From a bacterium (GTDB lineage: Bacteria; Margulisbacteria; Marinamargulisbacteria; SXXA01): DNA of 20,753 bases. Location: positions 1-20,753 of the forward strand of contig JAGYJO010000004.1 in assembly GCA_018402095.1 (NCBI GenBank), read 5' to 3'. Below, piece after piece: positions 6,652 through 14,623 of this stretch (the first letter of the stretch is position 1; every line of letters starts with the position of its first letter). A program made the position numbers and the translations under genes. Under the pieces are notes generated by a model. It was not told the origin of the DNA. It saw only the letters and a list, made by a program, of their open reading frames with translations, and ran no database searches.

Positions 6652-7764
6652 TTAGGACCCTCCACGATGACGAACATAATATTGACCTGGCAAAACAGTG
6701 ATCCATTGTTGGGCTTCAAAATGAGACAGAACCGGTAATATTTGTGAGATAGATAAGGGGCTTTTTGCGAGTAGCTCTTCCAATTGTTGTGGTTCATTGT
6801 CCAAGAGATCCCAGACTTCAGCATCAACACCTGACAGAGAGGGCGTTATTTGAATGGGCGTTACACTGGCCAAGGGGACTCTTTTTGTTTTTGGAAATGG
6901 CAAAAAACTATATTCTCCCAAAATATCCTCGATACCACGAACCAGTTTGGCGCCATCTTGGATCAAGGCATGACAGCCATCGGATTGCCTGGAAAATATG
7001 GGCCCCGGGACGGCAAAGACATCTCTGTTTTGCTCCATCGCATGACGGGCTGTGATCATAGCGCCACTTTGCTGTTTGGCTTCGCAGATGAGCATGCCAC
7101 GGCTGAGCCCTGAAATGATACGGTTCCGCTGTGGAAAGCGATATCCGATAGCTGGCGTCCCCAAAGGATATTCGCTAATAATCAACCCATTCGAGATGAT
7201 TTTTTCGGCAAGGGCTTTGTTTTCTGTGGGATAGACCCGGTCCAGTCCCGTCGCGACAACGGCAATAGTCGGATAGCCCAAACGGACGGCGGTATCATGG
7301 GCGATGGTATCTACCCCAGCAGCCAAGCCCGAGACCACGACGAAATAAGGAGAAATGTCTTGGACCAATCGGTTGGTCACTTCTTGGCCATAGGCGGTGA
7401 TATCACGTGAACCGACAACGGCAAAACATTCCCGAGAGAGTAAACTTTTGCGACCTTGTAGATAGAGAACCGGGGGTGGATCTGGGATTTCTCTGAGCAA
7501 TTCAGGATAGTCGTCACTGTCCCATGTGATGACACTTAATCCACGTTTCTCCAGCTTTTCACGAATAGTCTCTGCTGAAAAGTGGGAGAGGGTTTCGGTG
7601 AGTATTTTTTTTTGGCGATCGGACATCTGGGTCTCTCTGGCATAGGTGTCGGCTTTGGCTTTGAAGGCATTCACATCAGGAAAAAGATTAAGAATTTCGA
7701 CCATGCGTTTCGGCTGGTCGTGAAAAACGTGGTTGATTAGTAAATAATAATCACTGATGGACAT
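6652..7764 (-). CDS. dprA: DNA-processing protein DprA (Smf)
   Basis: A 370-residue protein that binds incoming single-stranded DNA and loads RecA during natural transformation. The Rossmann-like core is clear: FAVVGSRDITAYG, SGLAAGVDTIAHD, AVVATGLDRVYPTEN, SEYPLGTPAIGYRFPQRNR and the ISGLSRGMLICEAKQQSGAMIT stretch. An N-terminal helical segment precedes it and a winged-helix-like C-terminal domain follows (about 305-370). The ATG at 7764 is preferred because GAGGT lies 8 bases upstream; it overlaps the dxr stop by 14 bases. dprA is widespread in bacteria that are not known to be competent, so its presence alone does not prove competence. Confidence 0.93.
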   Translation of the reverse strand: MSISDYYLLINHVFHDQPKRMVEILNLFPDVNAFKAKADTYARETQMSDRQKKILTETLSHFSAETIREKLEKRGLSVITWDSDDYPELLREIPDPPPVLYLQGRKSLLSRECFAVVGSRDITAYGQEVTNRLVQDISPYFVVVSGLAAGVDTIAHDTAVRLGYPTIAVVATGLDRVYPTENKALAEKIISNGLIISEYPLGTPAIGYRFPQRNRIISGLSRGMLICEAKQQSGAMITARHAMEQNRDVFAVPGPIFSRQSDGCHALIQDGAKLVRGIEDILGEYSFLPFPKTKRVPLASVTPIQITPSLSGVDAEVWDLLDNEPQQLEELLAKSPLSISQILPVLSHFEAQQWITVLPGQYYVRHRGGS

Positions 7765-8926
7765 ATATTTTGACCTCATTATCCAGATCAACGGTTTCTG
7801 AGAGAGATGTTGCTTGGCGTCCTGCGAACTGAGAAAGTGTCCGCTCTATGCCACGGTGAATATCCAAAAACCCGATACGACCTGCCAAAAACTGACCCAC
7901 TAAAACCTCATTGGCCGCATTCATGATGAGTGGCGCACTGCCACCCAAACGACCACAGGCGTAGGCCAACGCCAATAGTGGGAACTTTGCAAAGTCGGGT
8001 TCTTCAAAATGAAGGCTGCCTATCTGAGCCAATGATAAACGTGGCCATGGCGCTTCCCATTTTTTGGGGTAGGTCATGACATATTGAATAGGGAGTCTCA
8101 TGTCTGGTGGTCCCAAATGGGCGATAATATTCCCATCTATAGACTCTGTCATGGCATGGACAATACTTTCTGGATGGACGATGACCTCTATTTTGTCATA
8201 GGGCATAGCGAACAAATAATGGGCTTCGATGACTTCGAGGCCTTTGTTCATGAGGGTGGCAGAATCAATACTGATTTTGGGGCCCATATTCCATTTGGGG
8301 TGTTTGAGGGCTTCTTGTGGGGTGATGCTAGCAAAAGTTCCCGCTGCTCTGTTTCGAAAAGGGCCTCCAGATGCGGTGAGTGTCATGCGGGACAGTTGTG
8401 TCACATCGCCATTTACGGAGGTCATACATTGCTGTAGTGCGGCGTGTTCGGAATCAATCGGAATCAATTTACCCCCATGATTAATGCTTAGGTTCATCAT
8501 GATATCACCCGCTGCGACCAGGACTTCTTTGGATGCCATTCCCACTGTTTTGCCTGCTTTGAGTGCAGCTGCCGTGGGTAGCAGTGCAGCTGTGCCGACA
8601 ATGGCCATGATGACAAGCTCAAGGGCCGGCTGGCTTAGGTTTTCGAGGAGCTCTGCCTCAGTGTCCAAGACGTCCACATGAAAGGGCAGCGTTTTCGCCC
8701 ATTCCTGTAAGTGTTTTTTTGCTGTGGGTTCTTGGATCATGACCCATTTGGGGTGGTATCGGATGATTTGGTCCTGTAAAACGGAAAGCTTGGCGCCTGC
8801 GGTGAGCCCTAAGACGTCGAATCGATCGGGAAACGCGCTGACGATATCCAGTGCCTGTGTTCCAATAGACCCCGTACTGCCCAAAATGCAGAGTTGTTTC
8901 ACTGTTCCCTTTTGTGTCAGCGACAT
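7751..8926 (-). CDS. dxr: 1-deoxy-D-xylulose 5-phosphate reductoisomerase
   Basis: A 391-residue enzyme of the MEP pathway that converts DXP to MEP with NADPH, supplying isoprenoid precursors. The NADPH-binding loop GSTGSIG is at residues 16-22. Metal ligands are in IDSEH (D158, E160) and MNKGLEVIEAH (E231). ASKE (131-134), ASGGPFR and KHPKWNMG are also diagnostic, and MNAANEV near the end matches the usual LNAANE. Full length. It lies downstream of cdsA and overlaps dprA. In this operon the isoprenoid product can feed UppS, encoded two genes upstream. No rseP gene follows, although it often does in other bacteria. Confidence 0.97.
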   Translation of the reverse strand: MSLTQKGTVKQLCILGSTGSIGTQALDIVSAFPDRFDVLGLTAGAKLSVLQDQIIRYHPKWVMIQEPTAKKHLQEWAKTLPFHVDVLDTEAELLENLSQPALELVIMAIVGTAALLPTAAALKAGKTVGMASKEVLVAAGDIMMNLSINHGGKLIPIDSEHAALQQCMTSVNGDVTQLSRMTLTASGGPFRNRAAGTFASITPQEALKHPKWNMGPKISIDSATLMNKGLEVIEAHYLFAMPYDKIEVIVHPESIVHAMTESIDGNIIAHLGPPDMRLPIQYVMTYPKKWEAPWPRLSLAQIGSLHFEEPDFAKFPLLALAYACGRLGGSAPLIMNAANEVLVGQFLAGRIGFLDIHRGIERTLSQFAGRQATSLSETVDLDNEVKIYVHQ

Positions 8927-8957
8927 AAAAACCCCTTCGTGTGATCAGCCCAAAGGC

Positions 8958-9764
8958 CTAGTAGTTGAGCAGATAAAAAACCAAAGGCATGACGAATAGT
9001 GTGCTATCCGCCCTGTCATAGATACCGCCATGACCCGGTAAAATATTGGATGAATCTTTGACATTCATACGTCTTTTGACCAGTGATTCGTGTAAATCCC
9101 CTATCTGTGCGACAAGACTCACGACAATGGCAAATCCTGTATAGAGTAGAAAATTCATCTGAATATCAAAATAAGTAAAAACAACTAAAATGTAAACCCA
9201 AGAAATAATGACGCTACCTATCAATCCGATCAATGATCCTTCTCTGGTTTTGTTGGGACTAATCGGACTCAATGGTGTTTTGCCAAACATGCGGCCACCC
9301 AATAGCGCTAACACATCTGTAGACCAAATAATGAGAAGGCAAAAAAGAATATGCAAGATACCTTCCTTACCATCCCTTAAAAGATAGACATAACTACTGG
9401 TAAAGGAAACAAATACGGCAATACGGGCCGTCATCGCTACGCGGTTTTGGGAAAAGAATAGCTTTTTTTGCCACAACTCAATCATGGATAATAAGAGAAT
9501 AGAGATAGCAATAACCAATGCAAATGGACTCAGCCAAAAGGCTTTTGTCATGGGTAAATAGGCACTGGCGATGGCGGCGGTAACGAGGGTGTATATAACC
9601 ACCGAATAGGGTTTGATATTGTTTTTCTTGGCCATTTGAATCAGCTCGTAGGCACAGCTACTCCCAACGAATAGGACCCATAGAAACATGGGTAGTTGGC
9701 CGTGGTAAATTACAAAAATAGCAATAAACAGCAATAAAAATGCGGTAATAACCCTATTTCTCAT
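8958..9764 (-). CDS. cdsA: Phosphatidate cytidylyltransferase
   Basis: A 268-residue multi-pass membrane enzyme that makes CDP-diacylglycerol from phosphatidate and CTP for phospholipid synthesis. About seven hydrophobic segments are visible, for example in the first 30 residues and in the ILFCLLIIWSTDVLALLGG region. The signature is near the C-terminus: QIGDLHESLVKRRMNVKD, then ILPGHGGIYDRADS. The ATG at 9764 is chosen because GGAGGGG precedes it and the protein then opens as MRNRVITAFLLL; it overlaps the uppS stop by 11 bases. A 13-residue longer form is possible but sits deeper inside uppS. Confidence 0.94.
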   Translation of the reverse strand: MRNRVITAFLLLFIAIFVIYHGQLPMFLWVLFVGSSCAYELIQMAKKNNIKPYSVVIYTLVTAAIASAYLPMTKAFWLSPFALVIAISILLLSMIELWQKKLFFSQNRVAMTARIAVFVSFTSSYVYLLRDGKEGILHILFCLLIIWSTDVLALLGGRMFGKTPLSPISPNKTREGSLIGLIGSVIISWVYILVVFTYFDIQMNFLLYTGFAIVVSLVAQIGDLHESLVKRRMNVKDSSNILPGHGGIYDRADSTLFVMPLVFYLLNY

Positions 9765-10497
9765 GAACCCCTCCGAATCGGCGGTCTCTGCTTTGATACA
9801 CACGTATCGCGTCTATCAATGTCTCTTTGCCAAAGTCGGGCCAGAGAGTATCTGTGATCACGAGCTCTGTATATGCGGATTGCCACAACAAAAAGTTGCT
9901 TACACGGAAATCCCCACCGGTACGAATCAGTAGATCGGGATCGGGTATGCCACGTGTGTATAAATATTTGGATACACATGTTTCATCAATATCTGAGGAA
10001 ATCAAGCGACCATGTAGAACTTCTTGTGAAATTTCTTTGATGGCATCGACGATTTCAGCTCTACCGCCATAATTGATGAGCAAATTGGCTTGAATGGCCG
10101 TGTTTTCGGCTGTTTCAGACTCCAATTTTTTGATTTTTTCTTGGAGCATTTCCGGTAGTGCGTGGATGCGTCCCAAAACTTTCATGCGGACACCATTTTT
10201 TTTGAGCTGTGTGATCTCACGGTCAATCAAATAGCCCAAAAGGTCCATCAAAAAACCTACTTCTTGATCGGGTCTTCTCCAATTTTCTGTGGAAAACACA
10301 TAGACAGAAAGGTTTTTGATACCCAACGAAATGCAGGACTTGAGGGTTTCTCGGAAGGCTTCAGCGCCTTGGCGGTGCCCTGCATTTCGGGGTAAAAAAC
10401 GACGTTTTGCCCACCGCCCATTACCATCCATGATAATAGCAATATGGGTGGGCATCGTGTCTGCTGCAAGATTCAATTGGGAGAGATCCTCTGTCAT
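9754..10497 (-). CDS. uppS: Undecaprenyl diphosphate synthase (cis-prenyltransferase)
   Basis: A 247-residue enzyme that builds the C55 lipid carrier for peptidoglycan from FPP and IPP. The catalytic Asp is D24 in IAIIMDGNGRWAKRR. Other family motifs are GHRQGAEAFRETL, the SVYVFSTENWRRP stretch, INYGGRAEIVDA, DLLIRTGGDFRVSNFLLWQ and the YTELVITDTLWPDF segment with the conserved Glu. Full length. Its ATG overlaps the frr stop by one base (TAATG), and cdsA begins before it ends, so the three genes are probably translated in a coupled way. The order pyrH-frr-uppS-cdsA-dxr is conserved in many bacteria. Confidence 0.96.
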   Translation of the reverse strand: MTEDLSQLNLAADTMPTHIAIIMDGNGRWAKRRFLPRNAGHRQGAEAFRETLKSCISLGIKNLSVYVFSTENWRRPDQEVGFLMDLLGYLIDREITQLKKNGVRMKVLGRIHALPEMLQEKIKKLESETAENTAIQANLLINYGGRAEIVDAIKEISQEVLHGRLISSDIDETCVSKYLYTRGIPDPDLLIRTGGDFRVSNFLLWQSAYTELVITDTLWPDFGKETLIDAIRVYQSRDRRFGGVHEK

Positions 10498-11039
10498 TAG
10501 AGGGTCATGATCTCCGTTTCTTTGTCTTTGGCCAAGCTTTCTAGCGTTGAGACATATTTGTCTGTCAGTTTTTGGATCTCATCTTGAAGACGTTTGCTTT
10601 CATCTTCTTGCAATTCTTTTGCTTTTTCTTGTTTTTTGAGATCATCTACGGCGTCTCTACGAATATTTCTGAGAGATATTTTAGACTCTTCCAATACTTT
10701 TTTGACTTGTTTGACAAGGTCTTTACGTCTGTCTTCTGTGAGTTCTGGGAGACGTAATCGGATCGTTGTTCCATCTACAGAAGGGTTCATCCCTAAATCG
10801 GAGATTTGTAAGGCTTTGTCGACGTCTTTGACCATATTTTTGTCGAAAACGTTGATTTGCAAAACACGGTTATCCGGAACGGTTACGTTGGCAACTTGGT
10901 TGAGGGGTACTTGAGACCCATAGCAGCTGACCATGATTCTTGAGAGCAAATCAGGGTTTGCACGTCCCGTACGAAAACTAGCCAAATGGCTTTTGAGAGA
11001 GTCGACAGATTTCTCCATTCTGTCTTTTAGTTCTGTCAT
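10497..11039 (-). CDS. frr: Ribosome recycling factor
   Basis: A 180-residue protein that, with EF-G, splits the post-termination ribosome. Family landmarks are LASFRTGRANPDLLSRI, YGSQVPLNQVANV, LRLPELTEDRRKDLVKQVKK and the RNIRRDAVDDLKK helix. Length is close to the usual 185. GGAGG lies 6 bases before the chosen ATG at 11039, which overlaps the pyrH stop as ATGA. A longer reading from 11057 would add six residues (MYWRKV) and is less likely because it would place the ribosome binding site inside the gene. Confidence 0.96.
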   Translation of the reverse strand: MTELKDRMEKSVDSLKSHLASFRTGRANPDLLSRIMVSCYGSQVPLNQVANVTVPDNRVLQINVFDKNMVKDVDKALQISDLGMNPSVDGTTIRLRLPELTEDRRKDLVKQVKKVLEESKISLRNIRRDAVDDLKKQEKAKELQEDESKRLQDEIQKLTDKYVSTLESLAKDKETEIMTL

Positions 11040-11758
11040 GACTTTCCTCCAATACATGTTCCAATTTTTTCGCCTACTAAAATTTTAGAAATATTGCCTT
11101 TTTCTGTCAGACTGAAAACCATAATGGGAATATGGTTGTCCATGCTCAGCGATAAGGCGGTGCTGTCCATAACGCGTAATTGACGGTTTAGGACGTCCAT
11201 ATGGTCTAGGGTATCGTATTTGAGTGCGTTGGGATGCGTGGTTGGATCTTCTTCATAGACACCATCTACCTTGGTTGCTTTGAAAATAGCATCTGCACGT
11301 ATTTCTGCGGCACGTAACGCGGCGGTTGTATCCGTTGTGAAGTAAGGGTTTCCTGTACCTCCGGCAAAAATAACCACCCTGTTTTTTTCCATATGACGGA
11401 TGGCGCGACGCAGAACAAAGGGTTCCGCAACTTCGCGCATTTCAATGGCGGTTTGAACACGGGAATCAACCCCAACTTTGGACAAGGCATCCTGTAGGGC
11501 CAATGCATTCATGACCGTTGCCAACATACCTGTGTAATCGGCGGTTACACGCTCCATACCGTTTGCGGCACCGGCGATGCCACGAAAGATATTGCCTCCA
11601 CCGATAACAATACCAATTTGAACTGATAAAGACGTTGCTTCTTTGATTTCATTTGCAACATAGAGCAAAAATTTGGGATCGATACCGTACTCCCGCTCAC
11701 CTTTAAAAGCTTCCCCACTCATTTTTAACAAAATACGTTTATAGATAGATTTTTTCAT
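11036..11758 (-). CDS. pyrH: UMP kinase
   Basis: A 240-residue bacterial UMP kinase of the amino-acid-kinase fold; it phosphorylates UMP to UDP. Diagnostic segments are RILLKMSGEAFKG at the start, IGIVIGGGNIFRG, ADYTGMLATVMNALALQDAL, FAGGTGNPYFTTDTTAALRA and KVDGVYEEDP. Full length. The ATG at 11758 (MKKSIYKR) is chosen by homology; there is no Shine-Dalgarno sequence before it, unlike its downstream neighbours. The usual upstream partners rpsB-tsf are absent and a repeat-rich gap begins instead. pyrH is therefore the first gene of its run, with a promoter candidate just upstream that would give almost no 5' leader. Confidence 0.96.
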   Translation of the reverse strand: MKKSIYKRILLKMSGEAFKGEREYGIDPKFLLYVANEIKEATSLSVQIGIVIGGGNIFRGIAGAANGMERVTADYTGMLATVMNALALQDALSKVGVDSRVQTAIEMREVAEPFVLRRAIRHMEKNRVVIFAGGTGNPYFTTDTTAALRAAEIRADAIFKATKVDGVYEEDPTTHPNALKYDTLDHMDVLNRQLRVMDSTALSLSMDNHIPIMVFSLTEKGNISKILVGEKIGTCIGGKS

Positions 11759-11766
11759 AGTTTGGC

Positions 11767-11795
11767 ATTGTAACAATCAGGCTCACTCGCAGCAA
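11767..11795 (-). promoter_or_regulatory. Candidate pyrH promoter with extended -10
   Basis: On the minus strand TTGCTG (11790-11795) and TACAAT (11767-11772) are spaced by exactly 17 bases, with a TG one base before the -10 (TGTTACAAT). Only 8 bases separate the -10 box from the pyrH ATG, so the transcript would be leaderless or nearly so, which fits the missing ribosome binding site. The -35 match is weak (3 of 6). Confidence 0.45.
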
Positions 11796-11796
11796 G

Positions 11797-11813
11797 TATA
11801 CCCATCCCAAAAT
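11797..11813. repeat. Solo copy of a 17-base terminal repeat
   Basis: TATACCCATCCCAAAAT differs at one base from the inverted complement of the right arm of the foldback element at 18053-18159 (TATACCCATTCCAAAAT). No facing partner arm is evident within the following 300 bases. It adjoins the -35 box of the pyrH promoter candidate and probably marks the remnant of a second copy. Confidence 0.55.
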
Positions 11814-11945
11814 GAGAAGCGACTTCCACTTGGCGGGAGGGGATCAAAGGGCGACAGCCCTTGCAGTCAGTAAGACCCCTCCTCGGCGCTCTCTTTTCCC
11901 TCCTTGCAGTCGGCGGGACTCCGGTTACCTCGCAGAGCCGCCTCA

Positions 11946-12008
11946 CCCTTGGAAAGGGGGCCTTTCGGAAAAGCCTCCCTTTCCAAGGGGGGTGTCACTG
12001 CAGGTGAC
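11946..12008. repeat. GC-rich hairpin pair
   Basis: A perfect 13-bp inverted repeat, CCCTTGGAAAGGG / CCCTTTCCAAGGG (11946-11958 and 11977-11989), has an 18-base loop. CAC and GTG extend it outside after a bulge of three G. It is followed at once by GTCAC TGCAG GTGAC (11994-12008). There is no T-run after either, so intrinsic termination is not indicated; a structured intergenic repeat is more likely. Confidence 0.65.
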
Positions 12009-12247
12009 GGGGGGTGGTTCTGTTCCCTGCGAAGCGGCCCCCCTATCTAGGCATCCGATTACGGTCCTATGGGCCTGGACGTTTAGAACTACACTGCAGC
12101 CACCATTTCCGCCAATTCCCGTAAGCCAATGGCCTCTATCCCAGTTCCCAGCGGATATCGCTCAGATCCTGCGTGCACAACAAGGCTTTCTGTGGTTTGT
12201 AAATCTTCCAACGAATGATAAAAACACGTTCGGGTTTGGCCGTTAAT

Positions 12248-13834
12248 CCCGAAAAATGCAGTTAAAATAAAGAGATAAAAAGAAGTGGCCTCCAATTGAG
12301 CATAAACTTGATAAAATCAAGCGGTCAAAATACAAAAAAAGGAGGCCACAAAGATGATGACAAAAAAGACGGAAAAGATCCACCGTATAAATGGGAATTA
12401 AAAGTGGGGTTCACAGCGATAAAAAGAAATCCGTCATATGGCATGGGCCTCGGTTTGCTAGCCATGTTTTTGAAGACAAAATTCAAAGAAAGAGGCGTTG
12501 AAGGCGATGATGCCCATCGTAGAGGTATCTCGAACGCAATGAAAGCAGAGGAAAAGCTGCTTGGATTTGTTGCCCTGATAATCACGGGTGCAAGCCGATT
12601 TTCATATATTGTATCTCAGGAATCCAGAAATCATCAAAACAGTATTTGGGCTAAAACGATTGCCATTAGCCAGCCAACAACATTGACTGATATTTCAATA
12701 AAATACAAAATGCAAGGTCAGGTAAATCCATATCTCTGATGGGATATGGAGCCACCTAAAGGTTGTGGATTGGTCACGAAGATAGAGAGGTGATTGAAGC
12801 TCCCGGATTTAGCTCGACCGTTATCACGAGATACGGAATCAAGAGGGTGCTGAAGAAACATAATCCGACGAAGAGAGGGCGTCCGCCTTTATCATCACCG
12901 CGTGTGGCATTTTAAATGGAAGCAAGATCGTCTTGAATCTTTGGAATCGGGCAGGCAACGTCGTCAGCCAATATCATTATTGATTTTTCGAATGCTGTTA
13001 TCATCATTGTAAGCAAGCTAATTGGGGTAAGGGGCTGTTGGCAGACTCTGCAGGTTTTATATGGAATCGTTTATCGAGGCCATAGAATCAAAAGGTCTCA
13101 GATATGTAGCGATTACCGCCAAATTGTATACAACTATTCACTGTGATCCACTGGCATCGGCTGGATGAGAGTTGAAGCGGGATAGCGGTACCTTACGTTA
13201 ATTATCAGCACTATTAAGCGTGCACAGCGCCGAGTATATGTGATCCAGCAGTGTCATCAAAACCAGCTTAAAGAAAGTATTGTTTTGAAAATGGATGATT
13301 TTTATTTTCACACTATAAATTAGCTATAAATCTGACAGAGACCACCAGTTCTTTAATGAAATTGATTACATCTAATATTGCTTAAATCAAAACTCAAGTC
13401 ATATTTGGAAGGATTTTCTATGACCCAATTTTTTTGGGCTACGGAAGCCGCCATGTTGTTCGGTGTCTGGTCTATAATGTATTGCTGGTTTTAAAAATGC
13501 ACTTTATCTGAAACAGAACGCAAGCGAATTTCCACCCTACAGTTCAAATACTTTATTATCCCTGCGCATTTAGGACTGGGATTCATCTTCTGCTTGGCTA
13601 CGACTATCGGCTTCCACAAGCTTGTCATTACGCGAAATACAGGACATTATGGACCGTATTTCGATTTATTCTCTGCCAATTCTCAGCATTGCGGAAGTTG
13701 GAGTTACACTAAATTTTAGGTGACACTCTCTTTTTGCTTTTTCAACCCCATAGCAGTAGCTTTTTTTTAGGATGTTTCTTCGGTCCAAAGACCCTGAAAA
13801 GCCATTTTAAAAATCTCCAGCTGCATTTTTCGGG
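12248..13834 (+). mobile_element. IS1380-family insertion sequence, copy A (degenerate)
   Basis: A 1,587-base element. The left end is CCCGAAAAATGCAGTT and the right end is its complement with one mismatch (13819-13834). The 5-base target duplication TTAAT flanks it at 12243-12247 and 13835-13839. It lies in the C-terminal part of the ATPase pseudogene. About 90 percent of its length aligns closely with copy B, except for a strongly diverged block at about 13140-13410. The transposase is riddled with frameshifts, so it cannot move on its own. Confidence 0.9.
12354..13719 (+). pseudogene. IS1380-family transposase remnant, copy A
   Basis: The ancestral start is preserved: GGAGG lies 9 bases before ATGATGACAAAAAAGACGG, reading MMTKKTEKIHRING. 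The frame then stops and shifts repeatedly. Recognisable pieces in other frames are NAMKAEEKLLGFVALI, the YNPTKRGRPP-type segment and FWATEAAMLFG followed by a YNVLLVL stretch. The family is a DDE transposase of about 450 residues. The end at 13719 is the TAG after the TKF segment and is approximate. It is too damaged to be active. Confidence 0.82.
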
Positions 13835-14623
13835 TTAATCCACGTTTTGATCTCTGCTAGCCCCATAATCCATTCCCGTACCGCCAAAATCAATGCAAAT
13901 CCACTTCTGCCGCAGTTGCGTAAAAAAAAGACTGTGTTCGCTCCGGTGCAACCGACAACAAGGATTCAATGACAAAGCCTTCCCAGCTTTTGCCTACAAC
14001 GGGATGTCCAGACAGTTCATTTAAATCCGTAATACCCAACAAGGCATGCAAAAGCCCACTGTCACGCACATAGGTGCGGGCGATTTGACAATCGTTTTCC
14101 CACGTTGGCATGGTAGGGCAACAATCACGACGCATCAATAATAAATCCACTATGCAAGCTGATATAGGTCGTGACCATTGAGGCACTGATGGAAGGTGCC
14201 CCTAATTTGAGGCGTTCAGAAGTGTTCCCTTTGGTGTGTGCAGCATAATCCACAACCGCTCCCAAGGTTTCACTGGGGATACGAGGTCAAACTGGGGTAC
14301 ATCTCGCTCTAAATATGTTTGGATAAAGCTGCGTCGATGACGAAAACTATCGCTATCCTTTTGGGCCAGATAGCTGTCAGAAACCGCCTCGTAACCATAG
14401 TGACTGAATAGATTGATCATCCTTGGTAATTTCTAAAACAGTTAGTGGACCCATATCAATATACTCAAGTACGACCCTGCCAAACTTTCACCGGATTGGC
14501 GTAACAAGTCAATCGAGGCAGACCCTAGTATCAAAAAACGTCCCGATTTCGTTCCTTTTCGACGGCCTTGATCAATCAACCCTCTTAATGTCTGAAAAAA
14601 TTCAGGTACACGGTGAATTTCAT

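Larger units (their letters stand above)
11759..12088. other. 330-base repeat-rich gap between pyrH and the ATPase pseudogene
   Basis: No supported gene. It contains the pyrH promoter candidate, a copy of the 17-base terminal repeat found at 18053-18159 (11797-11813), a 6-bp hairpin AAGGGC / GCCCTT (11847-11862), a large 13-bp hairpin (11946-11989) and a GTCAC / GTGAC hairpin (11994-12008). The long open frame across it on the plus strand is proline/arginine-rich and follows base composition rather than a protein family. Confidence 0.75.

Noticed and set aside
11946..12008. CRISPR-like repeats in the GC-rich gap
   Set aside because: The repeats are inverted, not spaced direct repeats, and no cas gene is present in the window.
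11812..12246. A 144-codon open frame on the plus strand between pyrH and IS copy A
   Set aside because: Rich in Pro and Arg from G/C runs, crosses three hairpins, no ribosome binding site, and its second half is antisense to the end of the ATPase pseudogene.
12296..12739. A 147-codon open frame in IS copy A as an intact small gene
   Set aside because: It only joins shifted frames of the transposase remnant; the true start at 12354 lies in another frame.
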